The notes under the pieces: generated by a model | What the model was told of the DNA's origin: nothing | Database searches by the model: none | What the model saw: the letters and a program-made list of their open reading frames with translations, nothing else | Shown here: in pieces, positions 37,314 through 44,602 of the stretch | Numbering within the stretch: position 1 is the first letter of the stretch | Layout: each line of letters starts with the position of its first letter | Assembly: GCF_028553785.1 (NCBI RefSeq) | Contig: NZ_CP067136.1 | Coordinates: 2,478,501 to 2,542,500 of the forward strand | Length of the DNA stretch: 64,000 bases | Direction: 5' to 3' | Origin: Paracoccus fistulariae | Lineage (GTDB): Bacteria; Pseudomonadota; Alphaproteobacteria; Rhodobacterales; Rhodobacteraceae | Made by a program: the position numbers and the translations under genes

Positions 37314-37910
37314 TCAGGGATTATCGGCTGCCGCTGCTGCCCGCGCCGCGTCGCGATCCTGACAGCGCGCCACCCAGTCCCTGATCGCGGGCGTGACGGG
37401 CATCTGATCGCCAAACCACGCAAAGGGGCTGGCGCAGAGCAGATCGGCCGCGCTGAACGCATCGCCCAGCAGATAGGGCTGCGCCGACAGCACCTGATCC
37501 AGCCGCGCAATGGCCGCGTCATAATCGCGAAATGTCGCCCTCAGCGCCGGGTGATCCAGTTGCGCCCAACGCAGGATGGTCACCGGCTCGAACACGCCCT
37601 GATACCAGCCAAGCCAGGACAGATAGCGCCCCCGTCGCGGATCGCCCACCACCGGACCCAGTCCCGCATCGGGAAACCGGTCGGTCAGATACAGCGTGAT
37701 CGCGCCACGCTCGTGAACGTAATCCTCGCCATCCGTCAGATAGGGGACCTTCCCCTCGGGGTGCGGATTGGCGGGATCTGTCCCGCCAGACCCATCCTGT
37801 CGCTGGATGTTCACCGTTCTGATCGCGACCTGATCGGTGGCGCCCAACTCGTCAATCAACTGCAGAATACTGGTCGAGCGGCTGTTGGGGGCATGGTAAA
37901 GTGTCAGCAT
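37314..37910 (-). CDS. Glutathione S-transferase family protein
   Basis: A 198-residue GST. The thioredoxin-like N-terminal domain has LTLYHAPNSRSTSILQLIDE (residues 2-21; Ser11 in this segment is a plausible glutathione contact) and GKVPYLTDGEDYVHERGAITLYL with the cis-Pro (VPYL) and the E-S-like acid pair. The C-terminal helical domain has the N-capping motif as SAADLLCASPFAWF. Its substrate is unknown. It is divergent from the HTH-WYL regulator, a common pairing for such GST genes, which suggests regulation by it. Confidence 0.85.
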   Translation of the reverse strand: MLTLYHAPNSRSTSILQLIDELGATDQVAIRTVNIQRQDGSGGTDPANPHPEGKVPYLTDGEDYVHERGAITLYLTDRFPDAGLGPVVGDPRRGRYLSWLGWYQGVFEPVTILRWAQLDHPALRATFRDYDAAIARLDQVLSAQPYLLGDAFSAADLLCASPFAWFGDQMPVTPAIRDWVARCQDRDAARAAAAADNP

Positions 37911-37975
37911 TGGCGTGGCTCCTGTTTCAGTGCTATCCAGACACTAGACCGGCCCTGCTGACAGAAAGAGGCAGC

Positions 37976-38719
37976 ATGCCCCGCACCGACCGATTGATGC
38001 GCCTGATGGACGTGATGCGCCGCCTGCCCGCGCCGGTCACCGCCGCACGGCTGGCCCAGGAAACCGGCGTGTCACCCCGGCAGCTTTACCGCGACATCGC
38101 CACCTTGCGTGCGGGCGGTGCCCTGATCGATGGTGAGGCCGGGCTGGGCTATACCCTGACCGAGGATCCCGCCCTGCCGCCGCAAAGCTTTTCACGGCTG
38201 GAGATCGAGGCCCTGCGGCTGGCCGTCGATGCGCTGTCCGGGATCGGGGATGCGGAACTGACGGATGCGGCGCAAAGCGCGCTGTCGCGGATCATCGCGA
38301 CGCTTCCCGAACGGCAGGCGCAACAGGCGCTTCACGCCATCACGCGCAGCTTTGCCAGCGCGCCCGACCGCGACCCGCCGCAGGTGGATCTGGCGCTGCT
38401 TCGCCATGCCTGCTGGAACGAACTGGCGCTGCGGATCGACTATCGCGACCTGCAAGGCGCGGCCACGACGCGCGAGATCTGGCCGCTGGGACTGTCCTAT
38501 TCACAACGCACGCTGATGCTGCTGGCCCAGTGCCGGCTGCGCATGGATTTCCGCGTCTTCCACGTCAACCGCATTCAGAAGATGGATCTGACCGGCGACA
38601 GCTTTCGCCCCCGCCGTGTGGCGCTGGTCCGCGACTATTCCCGCAAGATGGCCGCCTGCCGCCGCGACGCCTATGCCGCCCGCGGTGAAAAGATCGCCGT
38701 CGCGCTGTCGCAGGAATAG
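37976..38719 (+). CDS. HTH-WYL transcriptional regulator (YafY-like)
   Basis: A 247-residue DNA-binding regulator. The N-terminal HTH reads TDRLMRLMDVMRRLPAPVTA, then LAQETGVSPRQLYRDIATLR (about residues 24-43), the recognition region of the DeoR-type helix. The C-terminal half is a WYL domain (ALRIDYRDLQG, and WPLGLSYSQRTLMLLAQCRL with the WPLGL core, then FRVFHVNRIQKMDLTG). The ATG at 37976 gives the usual length; an upstream in-frame start at 37901 would enter the divergent gene. Its 3' end overlaps the class V aminotransferase gene by 49 bases, tail to tail. Confidence 0.85.
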   Translation: MPRTDRLMRLMDVMRRLPAPVTAARLAQETGVSPRQLYRDIATLRAGGALIDGEAGLGYTLTEDPALPPQSFSRLEIEALRLAVDALSGIGDAELTDAAQSALSRIIATLPERQAQQALHAITRSFASAPDRDPPQVDLALLRHACWNELALRIDYRDLQGAATTREIWPLGLSYSQRTLMLLAQCRLRMDFRVFHVNRIQKMDLTGDSFRPRRVALVRDYSRKMAACRRDAYAARGEKIAVALSQE

Positions 38720-40062
38720 CGGCCGCAATAGCGCGGGGCGTGTTTCGCCAGATCGGCAATGGCCGACAAGATCGCGTCGATCTCTGCCTCGGGCGCTGCC
38801 CAGCACAGGTTCAGCCGGACAAAACCGGGCTTCTCGATCTCTTCCCCGCGCAGGATCGCGGCACGCAATGCCTCTGACGCCTCATCCCCGATCCCCAGCA
38901 GACGATGGACATAGGGCCCCGCGCAGGCGCAGCCGCCCCGGGCCTGAACGCCGTAGAGATCCGACAGCATCCGGGTCGCCAATTGCTGATGGATAAAGCC
39001 GCCCTGACCATCGCCAATGCGAAAGGACAGGATCGGCAGGCGCGGCGCCGAAGGGTGCCCCAGCAGCGTCAGGCCCGGCACATTGCGCAGCGATGCCGCC
39101 TTGTCCAGCCAGCGGGCATGGGTCGCATCAATCCGTGCCTGCCCCATCCGGTCCTTCAGCGCAAAGACCAGGGCGGCCCGGATATCGCCGATGACATTGG
39201 GGGTGCCGGCCTCCTCCCGCGCTTCGACGGCGGTCGCATAATCATGCCCATGCCGGTTCACGAATTTCACTGTGCCACCGCCGGGCAGGCTGGGCCGCGC
39301 CGCCACCACCGCATCGCGCCGCAACAGCAGCACACCCGACGCGCCGGGCCCGCCGATGAACTTATGCGGAGAGACGACAACCGCATCCATCCCCAAAGAC
39401 AGGTCAATCGGCAGATAGGGCGCCCCGCCCGCATAATCCCAGACAACCCTCGCGCCAGCGGCTTTCATCACGCGGGTGATGCCCGCCACATCCGAAATCG
39501 CCCCGGTCACATTCGAGGCCGCCGAAAACGCCCCGATCACGTGACCCGAGGCCATTTCCAACGCCGCCGCCAGCGCCGCCATATCGACGCCCCCCTCTTC
39601 GGCCTCTGGCAGCTCGATCACCTGCGCGCCGCTTTCGCGCCAGGGCAGGATATTCGAATGATGCTCATAAGGCCCGATCAGAACCGTCGTGCCCGGACCC
39701 ACATCCAGCAGATGTACCACCCGGTTGATCCCCGCGGTCGCCCCCGATCCGGCAAAGATCACCGCGTGATCGGCCCCGCCACCCGTACAGCGCAGGATCT
39801 CGGCCCGGGCGGCACGCCGCATCCGCGTCATCATGCCGCCGCAATGGCTGGCCTCGGTATGGCTGTTGGCATACCAGGGCAGCACCTCTTCCATCACAAA
39901 GCGCTCGACCTGCCGCAATGCCCGGCCCGAGGCGACATAATCGGCATAGATCATCGGTTTCGGCCCGAACGGCCCGTCGATGACCGCATCGCGGCCGATC
40001 AACCCCTCATGCAGATCCTCTATGGAACCCAGTCCGGCGCGAAACTTGTCAAAAATATCCAT
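38671..40062 (-). CDS. Class V aminotransferase (cysteine desulfurase-like)
   Basis: A 463-residue PLP enzyme of the cysteine desulfurase/selenocysteine lyase type. The N-terminal part has IYADYVASGRALRQVERFVMEE, and the PLP site reads VWDYAGGAPYLPID (Asp for the pyridine ring) and VVSPHKFIGGPGASGVLL with the Schiff-base lysine. The cysteine motif is ARGGCACAGPYVHRLLGI (about residue 370), with two cysteines where desulfurases use one. Whether it releases sulfur, or has another substrate, is not shown. AGAGGT precedes the ATG. It is divergent from the Lrp/AsnC gene at 40154 (91-base gap), a probable regulator. Confidence 0.83.
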   Translation of the reverse strand: MDIFDKFRAGLGSIEDLHEGLIGRDAVIDGPFGPKPMIYADYVASGRALRQVERFVMEEVLPWYANSHTEASHCGGMMTRMRRAARAEILRCTGGGADHAVIFAGSGATAGINRVVHLLDVGPGTTVLIGPYEHHSNILPWRESGAQVIELPEAEEGGVDMAALAAALEMASGHVIGAFSAASNVTGAISDVAGITRVMKAAGARVVWDYAGGAPYLPIDLSLGMDAVVVSPHKFIGGPGASGVLLLRRDAVVAARPSLPGGGTVKFVNRHGHDYATAVEAREEAGTPNVIGDIRAALVFALKDRMGQARIDATHARWLDKAASLRNVPGLTLLGHPSAPRLPILSFRIGDGQGGFIHQQLATRMLSDLYGVQARGGCACAGPYVHRLLGIGDEASEALRAAILRGEEIEKPGFVRLNLCWAAPEAEIDAILSAIADLAKHAPRYCGRYSCDSATAIFSPRAA

Positions 40063-40153
40063 GGGGCGACCTCTTTCTTTGATCAGAGAATCGCACAGAG
40101 CAGCATAGATTTTGATTTCTTCTTTGCTTAAATATCCATAAAGCCCGGGTCAA

Positions 40154-40630
40154 ATGAACGAGCAACGCTTGCAAATCGACGAAACTGACCACCGCATCCT
40201 GTCCGCACTGCAACAGGATGCCTCGCTGTCGCAGCGCCAGCTTGCCGAACGGATCGGCCTGTCGCAAAACGCCTGCTGGCGTCGCCTGCAACGGCTGACA
40301 GATGCGGGGCTGCTGAAGGGCAGCCGTGCGCTGATCGATGCGGACAAGGCCGGGCTGCACCTGACGGTCTTCGTGATGATCCGCACCCGCCACCATGACG
40401 ATGCCTGGGCGCGCCGCTTTCGTGCCCGTGTCGAATCCATTCCCGAAATCACCGAATTCCACCGCATCGGCGGCGAATGGGACTATATGGCAAAACTGGT
40501 GACGACCTCGATGGCGGGCTACGATCACTGCTACAAGGCGCTGATCACGGATATGGATCTTGAGCGCGTCACCGGCGTCTTTTCGATGGAAACCATCTTC
40601 GAAGGCAGGCCGCTGAATCTGCCACGTTGA
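40154..40630 (+). CDS. Lrp/AsnC family transcriptional regulator
   Basis: A 158-residue regulator. The N-terminal HTH reads IDETDHRILSALQQDASLSQ followed by RQLAERIGLSQNACWRRLQR (residues 26-45). The C-terminal AsnC ligand domain has HLTVFVMIRTRHHDD, IPEITEFHRIGGEWDYMAKLV and ALITDMDLERVTGVFS. Such regulators usually sense amino acids and often control the neighbouring divergent gene, here the class V aminotransferase. That link is inference from the arrangement. Confidence 0.9.
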   Translation: MNEQRLQIDETDHRILSALQQDASLSQRQLAERIGLSQNACWRRLQRLTDAGLLKGSRALIDADKAGLHLTVFVMIRTRHHDDAWARRFRARVESIPEITEFHRIGGEWDYMAKLVTTSMAGYDHCYKALITDMDLERVTGVFSMETIFEGRPLNLPR

Positions 40631-40660
40631 TTTTCACGAAATGTTCGCCATCTTGGTGCC

Positions 40661-41653
40661 ATGCGTGCCGATCAGATCCTGCAACCGACACATGAGGGGC
40701 TCTATTGCATCCCCGGCGATTTCCATATCGACCCGCTGCGTCCGGTGCATCGGGCGCTGATCACGCATGGGCATGGCGACCATGCGCGCGCCGGTCACGG
40801 ATCGGTTCTGGCCACGGCGCAGACCCTGGACATCATGGCCATCCGCTATGGCGAGGATTTCACCGCCAGCCGACAGATCGCCGACGGGCCGGTCAGGATC
40901 GGGACAACGACGGTCAGCTTTCACCCTGCGGGCCATATCCTCGGCTCGGCCCAGATCGCGATCCAGCCGGATAAAGGGCCGAAAATCGTGGTCTCGGGCG
41001 ATTATTGCCGCCGCGCGAACCCGGTCTGCGCGCCCTACGAGCCCGTTTCCTGCGATGTGTTCGTGACCGAGGCGACCTTTGGCCTGCCGGTCTTTCGCCA
41101 TCCCGATCCCATGCAGGAAATGTCGCGCCTGCTGGCCAGCATGGCTGAATTTCCCGACCGCCCGCATCTGATCGGCGCTTATGCCCTGGGCAAGGCGCAG
41201 CATGTGATCGCGCTGGCCCGGCGGGCGGGAATCGACGGCCCGATTGCCATTCACGGTGCCTTGCAACGGCTTTGCGATTACCATCAGGCGCAGGGTATCG
41301 ACTTGGGGCCGCTGATCCCGGCGACGGCGGCAGACATGCCCTCGCAGCTTGTCGTCGCCCCGCCCTCGGCCTTTTCCAGCCCCTGGGTGCAGCGTTTTCG
41401 CGATCCGGTGATCGGTTTTGCCTCCGGCTGGATGCAGGTTCGCGCCCGCGCCCGCCAGCGTGGTGTGGAACTGCCGCTGGTGATCAGCGATCATGTCGAC
41501 TGGCCGCAGGTGACGCAGACCATCCGGCAGTTGAACCCGTCCGAGGTCTGGATCACCCACGGCGCCGAAGAGGGCCTGATGCGCTGGTGCGCGCTGAACG
41601 GTTTCGCCGCACGGCCGCTGCGACTGGTCGGCTATGAGGAAGAGCCGGAATGA
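40661..41653 (+). CDS. Ligase-associated DNA exonuclease (metallo-beta-lactamase fold)
   Basis: A 330-residue member of the SNM1/CPSF-like nuclease group, the first gene of the ligase-associated DNA repair module. The zinc motif HGHGDHA (residues 36-42) is present, with further ligands expected at HPAGHILGSAQ and the ISDHVDWPQVT region. The protein has no signal peptide. The stop overlaps the ligase start by 4 bases, so the two are translationally coupled. The family is known for partnering with ATP-dependent DNA ligase and an Lhr-type helicase. Confidence 0.88.
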   Translation: MRADQILQPTHEGLYCIPGDFHIDPLRPVHRALITHGHGDHARAGHGSVLATAQTLDIMAIRYGEDFTASRQIADGPVRIGTTTVSFHPAGHILGSAQIAIQPDKGPKIVVSGDYCRRANPVCAPYEPVSCDVFVTEATFGLPVFRHPDPMQEMSRLLASMAEFPDRPHLIGAYALGKAQHVIALARRAGIDGPIAIHGALQRLCDYHQAQGIDLGPLIPATAADMPSQLVVAPPSAFSSPWVQRFRDPVIGFASGWMQVRARARQRGVELPLVISDHVDWPQVTQTIRQLNPSEVWITHGAEEGLMRWCALNGFAARPLRLVGYEEEPE

Positions 41654-43212
41654 AGGCCTTCGCTCATCTTCTGGAACGTCTGGCCTTCACCGCCGCGCGA
41701 AATGCCAAGCTGCAATTGCTGCGCCATTACCTGCAGGCAACGCCTGATCCCGATCGCGGCTATGCACTGGCTGCGCTGACCGGCGATCTGAAATTGCGGG
41801 CGGTGACGCCGGGGCTGCTGCGCGGATTGATGGCCGAACGCCTGGACGAAGAACTGTTCAGCCTGTCCTATGATTTCGTTGGCGATCTGGCCGAAACCAT
41901 CGCGCTGCTCTGGGAGTCCGAGGGGGATGAGGATGTGCCGCTGCATCAGGCGGTGGATCTGTTGTCCCAGACCGGCAAGGCGGCTTTGCCCGCCGCCATT
42001 GCCGCGATGCTGGATCGGCTGGGCCCCTCGGAACGGCTGGCCTTTCTGAAGCTGGCCACCGGAAATATGCGGGTCGGGCTGTCCGCACGCATGGCGCGGA
42101 TGGCGCTGGCACAGATGGGCGCGCCAGAGGTCGCGGATATCGAAGAGATCTGGCACGGGCTGACCCCGCCCTATCAGCCCCTGTTCGACTGGATCGAGGG
42201 CGGCCCGCGCCCCGAACAGGCCGCCAAGGCGCCCTTCCGGCCCGTCATGCTGTCGACGCCGGTGGATCTGGACCAGCTGCGCGCCTTCGACCCCTCGGAC
42301 TATCTTGCAGAATGGAAATGGGACGGCATTCGTGTGCAGGCCGTCAATGACGATGGCATCCGCAGGCTGTATTCGCGCACGGGAGAGGATATCAGCGGAT
42401 CATTTCCCGATGTGATCGAGGCGCTGAATTTCGATGGCGCGGTGGATGGCGAGCTTCTGGTCCGGCGTGGCACGGATGTCGCCCCCTTTGGCGATCTGCA
42501 AAAACGGCTGGGCCGCAAGACGGTCAGCCGCGCCATGCTGGACAGCCACCCGGCGGGCCTGCGGGTCTATGATGTGATGCTGTGGCAGGACAACGATCTG
42601 CGCAGCCTGCCCCTGACCGAGCGCAGGGCGTGGCTGCAGCGGGCCGATTTCGGCAGCGATCGCATCGATCTGTCACCGCTGCTGTCCTTTGAAAACTGGG
42701 ACGATCTGGCGGCGCTGCGCGCCGATCCGCCGTCATCGGTCATCGAAGGCGTGATGATCAAACGCCGCGACAGCAGCTATGTCGCCGGTCGGCCGCGCGG
42801 CCCGTGGTTCAAATGGAAGCGCGATCCGATGATTGTCGATGCCGTGCTGCTCTATGCCCAGCGTGGGCACGGCAAGCGGTCAGGCTTCTACAGCGATTTC
42901 ACCTTTGGTCTGTGGGACGGCGATCAGCTTGTGACGGTGGGCAAGGCCTATTTCGGCTTTACGGATGAAGAGTTGCGCAAGCTGGACCGTTTCGTGCGCA
43001 CCAACACCGTGGATCGCTTTGGCCCGGTGCGCGCGGTCGAGCCGAAACTGGTGCTGGAGATTGCGTTCGAGGGGCTGAACGCCTCGGCCCGGCACAAATC
43101 CGGCGTGGCCATGCGCTTTCCCCGGATCAGCCGCATCCGCTGGGACAAGCCCGCGGATGAGGCCGATCATCTGTCGGCCCTGACTGCCATGCTGCCGCGT
43201 GAGGGCGCATGA
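41650..43212 (+). CDS. ATP-dependent DNA ligase
   Basis: A 520-residue ATP-dependent ligase with a fused N-terminal DNA-binding domain (about residues 1-200). The nucleotidyltransferase active-site lysine is Lys223 in AEWKWDGIRVQ. DGELLVRR, GVMIKRRDSSY and PWFKWKRDP are the later motifs III-V. An OB-fold domain (YFGFTDEELRKLDRF, ASARHKSGVAMRFPRISRIR) ends the protein. Bacteria use NAD-dependent LigA for replication, so this one is for repair. The helicase and PdeM genes of the module are 1.4 kb further on the same strand. Confidence 0.92.
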   Translation: MKAFAHLLERLAFTAARNAKLQLLRHYLQATPDPDRGYALAALTGDLKLRAVTPGLLRGLMAERLDEELFSLSYDFVGDLAETIALLWESEGDEDVPLHQAVDLLSQTGKAALPAAIAAMLDRLGPSERLAFLKLATGNMRVGLSARMARMALAQMGAPEVADIEEIWHGLTPPYQPLFDWIEGGPRPEQAAKAPFRPVMLSTPVDLDQLRAFDPSDYLAEWKWDGIRVQAVNDDGIRRLYSRTGEDISGSFPDVIEALNFDGAVDGELLVRRGTDVAPFGDLQKRLGRKTVSRAMLDSHPAGLRVYDVMLWQDNDLRSLPLTERRAWLQRADFGSDRIDLSPLLSFENWDDLAALRADPPSSVIEGVMIKRRDSSYVAGRPRGPWFKWKRDPMIVDAVLLYAQRGHGKRSGFYSDFTFGLWDGDQLVTVGKAYFGFTDEELRKLDRFVRTNTVDRFGPVRAVEPKLVLEIAFEGLNASARHKSGVAMRFPRISRIRWDKPADEADHLSALTAMLPREGA

Positions 43213-43229
43213 CGGGCCCGACCGTGATC

Positions 43230-43280
43230 AAAGGCGGCCCCGGCCGCGTCGGGGAGGAAGCGCGCTTCGCCGGGGCCGCC
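43230..43280 (-). terminator. Large inverted repeat after the metallopeptidase gene
   Basis: GGCGGCCCCGG (43233-43243) and CCGGGGCCGCC (43270-43280) form an 11-bp perfect stem; the loop itself holds the palindrome GAAGCGCGCTTC (43257-43268). Read leftwards the stem is followed by TTTGATC, so it probably terminates the leftward metallopeptidase transcript, and may also stop read-through from the ligase. Confidence 0.6.
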
Positions 43281-43286
43281 GCCGAG

Positions 43287-44291
43287 CTAGGCGAGCAGCA
43301 ACTGATCGCCCAGCGTCGGCATGGAGGCACCCGGATTCGCGGGATCGAAGATCGTGTCGTATCCCATGTCCTCAAGCGCGGCAGCGGTCATGCCCGAAAA
43401 GAAGTTGCTCTGATCGATATAGCCGGTCATCACCTCGTCCTGGAACGTGTCCTCGTCCCAATGCCCGCCGGCCGTTCCCGGTTGCCCGTCGGTTTCAATC
43501 GGCACGCCCCGATCCGAGGACGGGTCATTGCCCGCAATCTCGGGGAACACCGCCTCATAGGCCGCCTTGGCGTTTTCGCCGGTAAAGCGCATGTCGCCCG
43601 ACGCGACCGAGCCTTCGGTCAGGCTGTCCCACAAGGTGCCGATGCCGACGCAATGCATCATCTCATGCAGGACCAGATCGTCGAAAGTTCCGTTGCTGCT
43701 GATGGATTGCGCATCGGCGCTGTCAAAGACCATCTGCCCTTCCGAACTCAGCCCGTTGCCACGGGTCGAGGTCGGACCGGCATAGGCCAGCGTGCCGTTC
43801 TGGCCGTCGATCGACTGCAGCTCGGCCGAGATGCGCAGATCGTCCACATCGCCGACATCGGCCAGATCGCCCTGGATGATGCTGCTGATGTAATCCGCAG
43901 CGCGCTGGAAATCGGCGCGCAACTCATCGGGCCAGTCGCCCTTGAAGACCAGCTCGATATTATATTCGCCGCTGGCATCGACATTCTGACCGCTGCTGCT
44001 GACATAGCGGTCGGTCGGCGCGGCTGCGGCGCTGATATCGGCCGAAAGGCCGGGCTTGTCGAAGATATCATCCCCAAGCGGAATGGCATCGCCGCCGGGA
44101 TCGATCTTGCGCCCCTCCATCACCGCCTCGGCGGCGCGGGCGGATTGCTCGCTCAGTTGCGACAGGGTGCTGACCGACCGGCTGGTCAGGGCGGCGCTGT
44201 CCGCGCGCTGGGCCGATTGATCCGACCGGATGCCCCAGCCGTCGAAATCGAACTGATCGATCTCTTCTTCCAAAACCAAGTCTCTTGCCAT
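43287..44291 (-). CDS. Leishmanolysin-like zinc metallopeptidase
   Basis: A 334-residue metzincin-like protein. The zinc site is HEMMHCVGIGTLW (HExxHxxGxGxxW, residues 209-221), and GGHWDEDTFQDEVMTGY (about 275-291) supplies the third zinc histidine and a Met-turn as in leishmanolysin (M8)-type enzymes. There is no classical signal peptide; the first 80 residues are acidic and polar, so secretion, if any, must use another route. GGAG precedes the ATG. It lies on the reverse strand inside the ligase-associated module, between ligase and helicase. Function there is unknown. Confidence 0.75.
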   Translation of the reverse strand: MARDLVLEEEIDQFDFDGWGIRSDQSAQRADSAALTSRSVSTLSQLSEQSARAAEAVMEGRKIDPGGDAIPLGDDIFDKPGLSADISAAAAPTDRYVSSSGQNVDASGEYNIELVFKGDWPDELRADFQRAADYISSIIQGDLADVGDVDDLRISAELQSIDGQNGTLAYAGPTSTRGNGLSSEGQMVFDSADAQSISSNGTFDDLVLHEMMHCVGIGTLWDSLTEGSVASGDMRFTGENAKAAYEAVFPEIAGNDPSSDRGVPIETDGQPGTAGGHWDEDTFQDEVMTGYIDQSNFFSGMTAAALEDMGYDTIFDPANPGASMPTLGDQLLLA

Positions 44292-44602
44292 CTCGGGTCT
44301 CCTTCGTTTTTCAGGAACAAGGCAACAGCCGACCGTTGGGTGAATCGGGACGATTCCCCTTCATGGTCCCGGCCTGCCAGCCGGAAAGATGTGCTGCCTT
44401 GTCGAAGTTGGCAGGCGCAACCTAAGGGCGGGGTTTTCGATCTGGCAACGCCCCTGTCCGCCGTCGCGAACAATCCCGCCGAATTGCAGAAACATGCCGG
44501 GCAAAAGGTTGCTGTCGGTAAGGATCCGACCATGAATCTGGCCATAAGGCCGGTTTATGACAGAAATTTGAGAATTTTCCCGCATGATTACAGTGTGCTG
44601 AG
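44292..44602. other. Gene-free divergent region between metallopeptidase and helicase
   Basis: This 311-base gap holds no open reading frame I can support. It has short inverted repeats: GAATCG-GGA-CGATTC at 44342-44356 and CCGGC-CTGCCA-GCCGG at 44369-44384. It must carry promoters for both divergent genes, but no convincing hexamer pair stands out. No known riboswitch pattern was recognised. Confidence 0.5.

Noticed and set aside
44292..44602. Riboswitch in the metallopeptidase/helicase gap
   Set aside because: Only short unconnected stems were seen; no conserved core of a known riboswitch class was recognised.
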